Below, piece after piece: positions 1-5,976 of a DNA stretch of 45,008 nt. Source of the stretch: Flavobacterium aurantiibacter (GTDB lineage Bacteria; Bacteroidota; Bacteroidia; Flavobacteriales; Flavobacteriaceae). Where the stretch lies: assembly GCF_002251775.1 (NCBI RefSeq), contig NZ_NOXX01000218.1:962-45969 (forward strand), written 5' to 3'. Numbering within the stretch: position 1 is the stretch's first letter; every line of letters starts with the position of its first letter. The notes below the pieces were generated by a model. The model made no database searches. It worked only from the letters and a program-made list of their open reading frames with translations, and was not told the DNA's origin. A program made the position numbers and the translations under genes.

Positions 1-89
1 AAATTTATAAATGATTTTTCGTAATCCGTTGGCCATTGGTTACGGAGCAAAATAAAATCATCATGAAAAAAATGATGTGAGCAATTCAC

Positions 90-129
90 GCAATAATTTT
101 GCAAAAAATGCAATAATCTTGCGTAAAAT
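90..129. repeat. 20-bp tandem repeat, two copies
   Basis: Two adjacent 20-base units, 90-109 (gcaataattttgcaaaaaat) and 110-129 (gcaataatcttgcgtaaaat), differ at three positions. A third partial unit (gcaatc) begins at 130. Function is unknown; it could be a protein-binding site or simple AT-rich slippage. Confidence 0.6.
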
Positions 130-283
130 GCAATCAAATAAACAATAGGAATTCTGGTTATATAATTCAAAAAAAATATTACAAAATTATCGCGTTTATT
201 TACCGAGATAAAAGTATAAAATTATCGAAATAAAATAAAATTAAAAATTATATAATATTGATTTTAAATTTGTTACATTTTCA

Positions 284-305
284 TAACAACGTAACAACGT
301 TGTTA
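284..305. promoter_or_regulatory. Direct repeat plus 14-bp palindrome, candidate operator
   Basis: The 8-mer taacaacg occurs twice head to tail (284-291, 292-299). The second copy is the left half of the perfect palindrome taacaacgttgtta (292-305). It lies about 40 bases upstream of the -7 box of the XRE-type gene. A position like this fits an autoregulatory operator for that dimeric HTH protein, but this is inference. Confidence 0.45.
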
Positions 306-343
306 AAATATCGTTAATATTTAATAACGCTTAGAAAAATGTA

Positions 344-351
344 TAATTTTG
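344..351 (+). promoter_or_regulatory. Candidate -7 box (TAnnTTTG) for XRE gene
   Basis: The sequence taattttg matches the Bacteroidota -7 consensus TAnnTTTG exactly. A transcript would start near 358, only a few bases before the ATG at 364, giving a nearly leaderless mRNA. No clear -33 TTG is visible at the usual spacing. Confidence 0.5.
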
Positions 352-363
352 ATTATCTATTAA

Positions 364-771
364 ATGTCCCAAACTATGAAATTAGCTTTTGCAAAGAAAA
401 TACGTCAGTTGCGACTTTTAAAAAACCACACAGTTAAAGAAGTTGCTTTTTACCTAGAGATAGACGCTTCAACCTATCACCGCCTCGAATCAGGTAAATC
501 ATCAAACTGGCTGAAATACTTACCTAAACTTCTTGAATTCTATAAAATAAACGAAGAACAACTTTTTCTCGGTTTACCCGAAGATGTAGTTGCACGTAAA
601 GCAGTCGAAAATAATCATGCTGCGGATAGCTATCTATTAAACTTCTTTCAAAAAGAAATCGAAAAAAGAGACGACTTACTAAACGGATTGAAAAAAGACC
701 TCGAACAACTGCGCGCACTGAACGACAAACAATTTAAAGAACTACGATTTCTTAAAAAAAATACGTTCTAG
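364..771 (+). CDS. XRE-family helix-turn-helix regulator with coiled-coil tail
   Basis: A 135-residue protein. Residues about 9-68 form a Cro/CI-type helix-turn-helix domain (KKIRQLRLLKN..VKEVAFYLEIDASTYHRLESG), the usual fold of small DNA-binding repressors. Residues about 90-135 are rich in charged residues and leucines spaced as in a coiled coil (EIEKRDDLLNGLKKDLEQL), probably for dimerisation. It starts at ATG 364, right behind a TAnnTTTG box, and converges on ytxH with a 5-base gap. It has no obvious partner gene, so the target regulon is unknown; a palindromic site upstream suggests autoregulation. No toxin gene lies next to it, so it is not evidently an antitoxin. Confidence 0.8.
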   Translation: MSQTMKLAFAKKIRQLRLLKNHTVKEVAFYLEIDASTYHRLESGKSSNWLKYLPKLLEFYKINEEQLFLGLPEDVVARKAVENNHAADSYLLNFFQKEIEKRDDLLNGLKKDLEQLRALNDKQFKELRFLKKNTF

Positions 772-776
772 TTGAA

Positions 777-1088
777 CTATAGTTTTGCTTTTAAACTGTC
801 TAGCTTTTCCTGAAGAGTACGCAAGATTTCTGCCGCACCATCGTCGGCTTTAGAAACTAATTCGTCTACCGTTTCACTTAACTGCTCTTTGGTTATCTTT
901 TGCGACTCGGCTAGTTGCAACAACTCTTGGATTTTCTGCGCAATTTTATCTTTTTGCTCGCCAATGCTGTCTTTAATTTTCCGACGCGTTTCGCTTCCTT
1001 TATCAGGAGCAAATAAAACACCTAGTGCCAAACCAGCAACTGCTCCCAAAGCGGCTGCTAGTAGTACTTTTGTTTGATCTTTACTCAT
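777..1088 (-). CDS. YtxH-like small membrane protein
   Basis: A 103-residue protein with one N-terminal membrane or membrane-lying segment (about residues 8-27, VLLAAALGAVAGLALGVLFA) followed by the APDKG..TR(R/K)KI motif typical of YtxH (general stress) proteins. The rest is a long amphipathic helix rich in Lys, Glu and Gln, likely coiled coil. The molecular function of this family is not well established. It starts three bases after the glnS stop codon, so it is almost certainly the second gene of a glnS-ytxH transcript. Its end faces the XRE gene across 5 bases with no room for a strong terminator. Confidence 0.8.
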   Translation of the reverse strand: MSKDQTKVLLAAALGAVAGLALGVLFAPDKGSETRRKIKDSIGEQKDKIAQKIQELLQLAESQKITKEQLSETVDELVSKADDGAAEILRTLQEKLDSLKAKL

Positions 1089-1091
1089 AAT

Positions 1092-3089
1092 CTACGCTTT
1101 TAGCTGTTCTAAAATTACTTGCAATCGCACATCGGAACGCGCTACCAAACCTTCGAATTTCTCTGCCATTTCGGCATCCATTTCTGCGTAGCGCAACAAA
1201 TCGTTTCCGCTGTACAATAAAAGTACAAATAACAACGAAACCTTGTTGTTGTTAATGTTCTTTTTAACAGCTTGTTGCAACAACGAGAAGTTCTTTATTT
1301 GTTTTAAACGAGCTTTCAATTGCGCTAATAAAGCCATTTGCTCGTTCTCGTCGGTTAGTTTAAAATACCTATTGAGTTCTTTAAGCGAATTATTAACCAA
1401 GTTTTCGTCTTGCTTGCCTTTCTCCTCCCAAGAATCTTTTAAAGCTACCGTTCGGTTAAAAATCAGCTTACTTTCTGAACTATCCGTATCTACACAGAAA
1501 TAACCCAATCGTTGAAATTGGTACCGATTTCCGACCGCAGCTGTTTTTAATCCGGCTTCTACTAAGCCCGTGACGGTTTTAAGCGATTCTGGGTTTACAA
1601 ATTCGAGGAAATTTCGCTCTTTGTGTGCATCGGGTGCCTCATCTAAAAATAATCGATCGTAGAGCCTTATTTCGGCTGGTATTGCCGTAGCAGCATCAAC
1701 CCAATGAATGGTTGCCGCTACTTTTCGTTCGCTAGCTTCGGTACCGCTTCCGCTCAAACTGTCGGGATCGTAAGTGGCGTGAACGGCTGTAATTCTTCCG
1801 TCTTCATCTTTTTCTACCGCAGTTGCTTTAACAATGTACGCATTCTTCAAACGCACCTCTCCTCCTATCGACAAACGGAAAAACTTTCCGGTTACCTGTT
1901 CCATGAAATCGTCACGTTCGATGTACAGTTCTCGTGAAAACGAAATGGTTCTAAAACCTGCGTTCGGATCTTCTTGATTGTTTTCTGCTTTAAGCGAAAG
2001 ATGTTCGCCCCCCGGGAAATTCGTAATAATCAGCTTAACCGGATCGAGCACTGCCATAACACGCGGCGCTGTTTTATTTAAATCTTCGCGAATGCAATGC
2101 TCCAATACCGAAACGTTTATCAAATTGTCGCGCTTGGCAATTCCGATGGTTTCAGCAAATTTTCGAAGCGATTCGGGCGTATATCCACGTCGACGCAAAC
2201 CGGAAATGGTCGACATCCGCGGATCGTCCCAGCCACTAACGTATTTCTCATTTACCAACTGCAACAATTTCCGTTTACTTACAACGGTATGACTCAGATT
2301 ACGACGCGCAAATTCGCGTTGTTTCGGACGAATTGCCGTTCCAGTACCAATCTGATCTAAAAACCAATCGTACAATTCGCGGTGTGGTAAAAATTCGAGC
2401 GTACAAAACGAATGTGAAATTCCTTCCAGGAAATCGCTCTGGCCATGTGCCCAATCGTACATCGGATAAATACACCAACCGGAACCCGTGCGGTGGTGGT
2501 GCTTGTGTAAAATACGGTAAATAATCGGATCGCGCATGAGCATGTTAGGTGAACTCATGTCGATTTTAGCGCGTAAAATGTGTGTTCCTTCTGCAAATTC
2601 GCCTGCTTTCATGCGTTGAAACAAGTCGAGATTTTCGGCAACCGTTCTGTTTCTGTATGGCGAATCGACACCAGGTGTTGTTGGTGTACCTTTTTGTTCG
2701 GCCATTGTTTCCGACGTTTGCGAATCGACGTAGGCTTTTCCTTTCTCGATGAGCATCACCGCCCAGTCGTACAGTTGTTGAAAATAATCGGATGCATAAC
2801 ATTCGCGATCCCACGAAAATCCGAGCCAGGCAACGTCGCGCTTAATAGCATCCACGTATTCCTGTTCTTCTTTTGCTGGGTTGGTATCGTCGAAACGCAG
2901 GTTTACAGGAGCCTGATAATCAATTCCTAAACCGAAATTTAAATTGATTGCACTGGCATGTCCGATGTGCAAATACCCGTTAGGTTCGGGTGGAAATCGG
3001 AATCGCAATTCGTTTCGATTTAATCCAGTTGCGAGATCATCTTCAATAATTTGCTCTATAAAATTAAGCGACTTGGCTTCGGTTGACAT
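1092..3089 (-). CDS. glnS: Glutaminyl-tRNA synthetase
   Basis: A 665-residue class I aminoacyl-tRNA synthetase that charges tRNA-Gln with glutamine in the cytoplasm. The HIGH-type signature PPEPNGYLHIGHA is at residues 33-45 and the KMSKS-equivalent VVSKRKL at 269-275. The region RFDDTNPAKE (about 65-74) and YDWAHGQSDFLEGISHS (about 211-227) are GlnRS-like rather than bacterial GluRS-like. Beta-barrel anticodon-binding domains follow to about residue 555. A roughly 100-residue C-terminal extension makes it longer than the 554-residue E. coli enzyme; the extension is helical in character and its role is unclear. It is transcribed from a candidate -7 box at 3107-3114 and leads the glnS-ytxH unit. 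Confidence 0.95.
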   Translation of the reverse strand: MSTEAKSLNFIEQIIEDDLATGLNRNELRFRFPPEPNGYLHIGHASAINLNFGLGIDYQAPVNLRFDDTNPAKEEQEYVDAIKRDVAWLGFSWDRECYASDYFQQLYDWAVMLIEKGKAYVDSQTSETMAEQKGTPTTPGVDSPYRNRTVAENLDLFQRMKAGEFAEGTHILRAKIDMSSPNMLMRDPIIYRILHKHHHRTGSGWCIYPMYDWAHGQSDFLEGISHSFCTLEFLPHRELYDWFLDQIGTGTAIRPKQREFARRNLSHTVVSKRKLLQLVNEKYVSGWDDPRMSTISGLRRRGYTPESLRKFAETIGIAKRDNLINVSVLEHCIREDLNKTAPRVMAVLDPVKLIITNFPGGEHLSLKAENNQEDPNAGFRTISFSRELYIERDDFMEQVTGKFFRLSIGGEVRLKNAYIVKATAVEKDEDGRITAVHATYDPDSLSGSGTEASERKVAATIHWVDAATAIPAEIRLYDRLFLDEAPDAHKERNFLEFVNPESLKTVTGLVEAGLKTAAVGNRYQFQRLGYFCVDTDSSESKLIFNRTVALKDSWEEKGKQDENLVNNSLKELNRYFKLTDENEQMALLAQLKARLKQIKNFSLLQQAVKKNINNNKVSLLFVLLLYSGNDLLRYAEMDAEMAEKFEGLVARSDVRLQVILEQLKA

Positions 3090-3106
3090 TTTTCGGTAAT
3101 TTGCTA

Positions 3107-3114
3107 CAAAGATA
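3107..3114 (-). promoter_or_regulatory. Candidate -7 box for glnS
   Basis: The minus strand reads TATCTTTG, an exact TAnnTTTG match, placed so that transcription would begin about 11 bases before the glnS ATG at 3089. A -33 TTG is not at the best spacing (nearest candidate 24 bases away). Confidence 0.5.
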
Positions 3115-3134
3115 TAAATCCCTTTCGCAGAATT

Positions 3135-3509
3135 ATGGCAACAGTTAGTGCTTCGATTGTATTAGATGAAATTCGTGTTTACGCATACCACGGATGTTTG
3201 GCAGAAGAAACCAAAATAGGTAGTGATTATCGGGTTCGATTGCGGGTTTGGGCCGATTTATCGAAGTCGGTTAGCAGCGACGAACTTTCGGATACGGTCG
3301 ATTATGTTTTGTTAAATCGTATTGTAAAAGAAGAAATGGCGATCCCATCGAAATTACTGGAACACGTTGCCGGACGTATTTCTGAGCGAATTTTCAGAGA
3401 AAGTGCTTTGGTTGACGAATTAGAAGTTGAAGTAAGTAAGATAAACCCGCCGATTGGTGGCGATGTGAGTTCGGTAATGATTTGTTTGAGGGAGAGATTG
3501 AAAGACTGA
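3135..3509 (+). CDS. folB: Dihydroneopterin aldolase
   Basis: A 124-residue protein of the FolB family, which converts 7,8-dihydroneopterin to 6-hydroxymethyl-dihydropterin and glycolaldehyde in folate synthesis. Typical features are the opening VLDEIRVYAYHGCLAEETKIGSDYRV with the YAYHG motif, the TVDYVLLNRIV segment around residues 55-65, the KLLEHVAGRI helix, and the C-terminal VEVSKINPPIGGDV motif. Length is normal for the family. It is divergent from glnS with a 45-base gap. The 3' end runs straight into a run of gattgaaag-like microrepeats, so its last codons (RLKD) may have been shaped by that repeat. Confidence 0.93.
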   Translation: MATVSASIVLDEIRVYAYHGCLAEETKIGSDYRVRLRVWADLSKSVSSDELSDTVDYVLLNRIVKEEMAIPSKLLEHVAGRISERIFRESALVDELEVEVSKINPPIGGDVSSVMICLRERLKD

Positions 3510-3531
3510 AAGATTAAAAGATTGAAAGATT
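3495..3531. repeat. AT-rich 'gattgaaag' microrepeat, copy 1
   Basis: Four degenerate tandem copies of a gattgaaa/gactgaaa/gattaaaa unit begin inside the last codons of folB and end in the spacer. A close copy of the same repeat is at 4481-4507, on the other side of the toxin-antitoxin and tRNA region. Confidence 0.6.
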
Positions 3532-3624
3532 TTGGAATAATAGATCCGAGTTTAATTAGTTATCTTAGGATTGAAAAATTCAAGATTGTTTTTGATTAGA
3601 CAATAAACATTAAAAATAAAAAAT

Positions 3625-3837
3625 ATGTTAACTGTACATCCGCAATACATTACTGATGCACACGGAAATAAAATTTCTGTCGTTCTTCCGATGAAAGATT
3701 TCGAAGCCATTATGGAAGAGTTGGAGGAGTTGGAGGACATCAAATTATACGATAAATATAAACAGGCCAACGAACCTTCATTTCCGATAGATGAAGCGTT
3801 TACGTTGATTGAAAAAAAGCGGGCTCAAAAAAAATGA
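3625..3837 (+). CDS. Antitoxin of a RelB/Phd-like pair
   Basis: A 70-residue protein directly upstream of a RelE-type toxin, overlapping it by 4 bases (ATGA). Its N-terminus (LTVHPQYITDAHGNKISVVLP) resembles the short DNA-binding/beta part of Phd/YefM-like or RelB-like antitoxins. The middle is strongly acidic (EAIMEELEELEDIKLYDKY) and the C-terminus basic, as in antitoxins that wrap around the toxin. The pair probably represses its own promoter. Identification depends mainly on position next to the toxin, since the sequence itself is not strongly diagnostic. Confidence 0.75.
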   Translation: MLTVHPQYITDAHGNKISVVLPMKDFEAIMEELEELEDIKLYDKYKQANEPSFPIDEAFTLIEKKRAQKK

Positions 3838-4091
3838 GGTATAAAATTACATTACGAAAAAATGTGATAAAGGTCTTAGAGAAAATAAATGAACCTTATT
3901 ATTCAAACCTCAAAGAAGCTCTTTATCAACTTGCTGAGAATCCGCGTCCAGCAGGATGTAAGAAATTAAAAGGGCGTGACGGATACCGAATCCGAGTCAG
4001 TGATTACAGAATTATTTATGAAATTTTAGATGATATTCTTGTTATCGATGTAATTGCATTAGGACACCGAAAAGACATTTACAAGGGTTAG
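3834..4091 (+). CDS. RelE/ParE-family toxin
   Basis: An 85-residue protein with the hallmarks of RelE-type toxins: an N-terminal KITLRKNVIKVLEKI helix, the NPRPAGCKKLKGRDGYRIRV segment in the middle, followed by SDYRIIYEI and a C-terminal VIDVIALGHRKDIY. RelE toxins cut mRNA in the ribosomal A site, whereas ParE toxins poison gyrase; the GYRIRVSDYRIIYEI pattern favours the RelE side. It is translationally coupled to the antitoxin by an ATGA overlap. A bidirectional terminator hairpin follows at 4120-4139. Confidence 0.88.
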   Translation: MRYKITLRKNVIKVLEKINEPYYSNLKEALYQLAENPRPAGCKKLKGRDGYRIRVSDYRIIYEILDDILVIDVIALGHRKDIYKG

Positions 4092-4119
4092 ATTTTCTTA
4101 AATCCAGATCAAAAAAAAA

Positions 4120-4144
4120 CCTTCAGAGAAATCTGAAGGTTTTT
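4120..4144. terminator. Bidirectional intrinsic terminator
   Basis: A perfect 8-base stem (ccttcaga at 4120-4127, tctgaagg at 4132-4139) with a GAAA tetraloop, flanked by nine A residues on the left and a T run on the right. It can end the toxin-antitoxin transcript on the plus strand and the tRNA-Cys transcript on the minus strand. Confidence 0.88.
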
Positions 4145-4147
4145 AGA

Positions 4148-4217
4148 GGCATCGAGCGGATTCGAACCGCTGTAGGAGCTTTTGCAGAGCCCAGCCTAGC
4201 CACTCGGCCACGACGCC
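4148..4217 (-). tRNA. tRNA-Cys (anticodon GCA)
   Basis: A 70-base cloverleaf on the minus strand. The acceptor stem pairs GGCGUCG with CGAUGCC (one G-U pair), the anticodon loop is CUGCAAA with anticodon GCA, and the T arm carries GCGGUUCGAAUCCGC. Position 3' to the gene reads TCT, so CCA is not encoded. The gene lies just before the bidirectional terminator at 4120-4139. Confidence 0.95.
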
Positions 4218-4334
4218 ATTGCGGTCGGCAAATGTAAGTAATTATCTCAAAAATCAAAGCATTTGCATAAAACTCGGGAAAAAATCTTTGTGGAAGTATC
4301 GATTTTCTTAGCAACGATTTGTTTGGTAACGATT

Positions 4335-4475
4335 GCCGCGGCAGCGATAGAGCGATTAGCCCGCAGTTTAAAAAAAACTAAAATAACAAAAAAACCGCGA
4401 CGGCAGAAGCGCGTTTTTGCCGTTTAATTTTAGCTTTTTTTAAACGAGGACTAGTAGCGAAAGCGCGGGGGCCGC
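4335..4475. repeat. Large imperfect inverted repeat
   Basis: The core arms are 4355-4384 and 4427-4456; they can pair along almost 30 bases with a few mismatches or G-U pairs (for instance gtttaaaaaaaactaaaat against attttagctttttttaaac). The loop holds a second smaller inverted repeat (acggca/tgccgt and aaaccgcg/cgcgttt). GC-rich outer flanks (gccgcggcagcg; gcgaaagcgcgggggccgc) may extend the stem. The rest of the 4218-4551 gap holds no gene that I can see. Confidence 0.65.
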
Positions 4476-4480
4476 TATGA

Positions 4481-4507
4481 AGATTTAAAGATTGAAAGAT
4501 TGAAAAA
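4481..4507. repeat. AT-rich 'gattgaaag' microrepeat, copy 2
   Basis: The sequence agatttaaagattgaaag followed by attgaaaaa repeats the unit seen at 3495-3531. The two copies bracket the toxin-antitoxin pair, the tRNA and the large inverted repeat. Confidence 0.55.
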
Positions 4508-4551
4508 AGTAAAAGGATTTAAAAAATAGAAAAAATCAAAAAATTTGATAA

Positions 4552-5235
4552 CTATTCGTTGGGTTCGATGATTTCGACTGCTTTTTTCACCAATTTTTGA
4601 TCGCTCGGAAACCAACCTTGCAGCATAATAGATATTCCGAAAATTATTAGTAAAATACTGGTAATCTGTTTAATAAGAGAAATATTTTTCGGAGTCATTT
4701 TTGATTTTAAACGTTTTGCTGCCAACATTTTAACTAGGTCGATTAGCAAATACGACCCAATTACCGAACTAAAAAACACGATTAAACGACTCATTTTTAA
4801 TTCTAAAGCGGGTCCGAAGGTGATAAAAATAAGCAACCAAAAACCGAGTACTCCGACGTTAATGAAGTTCAATAAAAATCCTTTTCCGTAAAGTGCTAGA
4901 TAGTCTTTTTTTAGAATTTCGACTGTTTCGGGCTCGATAGCAACTTTTGAATTTCGCCGCAATTTTATAAACGAAATTAAGCCGTAAGTTACCATTATCA
5001 AGCCACCGAAAATAAAAAGTGCTGGTTCGTCTTGCAGGTTGTTTATTAAGCGATACGAACTGAAATACGCTACGGCGATGAATACAAAATCGGCCGTAAC
5101 CACACCTAAATCGAATACCAAAGCGGCTCGTAATCCTTTAGTTGCGGCGGTTTCCAGTAGTACAAAAAAAACTGGTCCAATCATGAAGCACAGCAAAAAT
5201 CCGAGTGGGATTGCCAGTAAAATGTCGTGCAGCAT
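4552..5235 (-). CDS. LysE/RhtB-family exporter
   Basis: A 227-residue inner-membrane protein with about six hydrophobic segments. The N-terminal part (ILLAIPLGFLLCFMIGPVFFVLLETAATKG) has the conserved PG.....GPVFF...ETA arrangement of the LysE/RhtB superfamily, which exports amino acids or related small molecules. The substrate cannot be told from sequence. The C-terminus after the last membrane segment is short and charged. A weak -7-like box (TACCTTAG on the minus strand, 5261-5268) sits upstream. The gene lies 66 bases downstream of the GIN-domain gene in the same direction, so it may be read through from rnr. Confidence 0.82.
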   Translation of the reverse strand: MLHDILLAIPLGFLLCFMIGPVFFVLLETAATKGLRAALVFDLGVVTADFVFIAVAYFSSYRLINNLQDEPALFIFGGLIMVTYGLISFIKLRRNSKVAIEPETVEILKKDYLALYGKGFLLNFINVGVLGFWLLIFITFGPALELKMSRLIVFFSSVIGSYLLIDLVKMLAAKRLKSKMTPKNISLIKQITSILLIIFGISIMLQGWFPSDQKLVKKAVEIIEPNE

Positions 5236-5301
5236 TTATTTGTTTTGCGTTTGCGAATGGCTAAGGTAAAGAAAGTAAACTAACTTTCCACGGTTTCGGC
5301 G

Positions 5302-5976
5302 TTATTTACGAACAATAGTGCCACCTAAAACACGTGTTTCGTTGAGGTTTTTTGGGTTTCCGTACACTTCGATGGTTCCGCCGGCGCGCACTTTAGCATT
5401 AACAGTTTCGCTGGCTTTTACTTGTGCATTTCCACCGGTAGTTATTGTAACAGTAGTTTCTTCGGTTTGTAAATCTTTACCTTCAAACCTACCACCAGTT
5501 CCGATGCTAATTTCTTGAACCGCTGCCCTTCCTGCCAATACAATAATTCCGCCGGTTGTAGCTCTGCTTTTAGCGAAATCAAGTTCAGTATTTATTCGAA
5601 TTTCAGCACCTTCTTTAGCTTCAAAATCAATATTCTGACCTTGAAGCACATCGGTATTCGAAACAGAACTGCCTTCGTTTGCTTCTACACGCGTAATATT
5701 CTTGTAATGTAAAATAACCTTTGTAAACTCGCCATCCAGCAACTTTTTTAATGGCATCCGAATTTTCAAAACGTCGTTTTTCTGAACGAGCGTAACCTCG
5801 TTCTGATATGCTCCGGAAATTTCGGCTTTAGTTTCGTTTGCTGGTACGAGTACGAGGGTAATTCGGTCGAAAACCTCAATTTTGGAAAAATCGGTTAATG
5901 AAAGCGTTTTGGATTTTTGCGCTACAGTTGAAACTGAAAAAAGCAATACAGTTATAAATTGAAAGACTTTATTCAT
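5302..5976 (-). CDS. Secreted GIN-domain (DUF2807) protein
   Basis: A 224-residue protein with an N-terminal signal peptide (about residues 1-19, ending SVSTVAQ). The remainder is a beta-rich repeat: successive strands such as ITLVLVPANETKAEISG, VILHYKNITRVEANEGSSVS, and IDFEAKEGAEIRINTELDFA fit the head GIN domain (DUF2807), a right-handed beta-helix-like module common in exported Bacteroidota proteins. Function is unknown. The start codon overlaps the end of rnr by 8 bases, so translation is probably coupled to RNase R. Confidence 0.85.
   Translation of the reverse strand: MNKVFQFITVLLFSVSTVAQKSKTLSLTDFSKIEVFDRITLVLVPANETKAEISGAYQNEVTLVQKNDVLKIRMPLKKLLDGEFTKVILHYKNITRVEANEGSSVSNTDVLQGQNIDFEAKEGAEIRINTELDFAKSRATTGGIIVLAGRAAVQEISIGTGGRFEGKDLQTEETTVTITTGGNAQVKASETVNAKVRAGGTIEVYGNPKNLNETRVLGGTIVRK

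Larger units (their letters stand above)
1..363. other. AT-rich intergenic region upstream of XRE regulator
   Basis: No convincing gene is seen. The stretch is very AT-rich. It contains a 20-base tandem repeat (90-129), an 8-base direct repeat running into a 14-base palindrome (284-305), and a Bacteroidota-type -7 box (344-351) just before the regulator gene. The left edge may be cut from a neighbouring gene's 3' flank. Confidence 0.6.

Noticed and set aside
3495..3531. CRISPR-like repeat
   Set aside because: Units are about 8-10 bases, degenerate and without spacers; it is a simple microrepeat.
4123..4314. Open frame of 63 codons on the minus strand
   Set aside because: It covers the terminator and the tRNA-Cys gene; no protein features.
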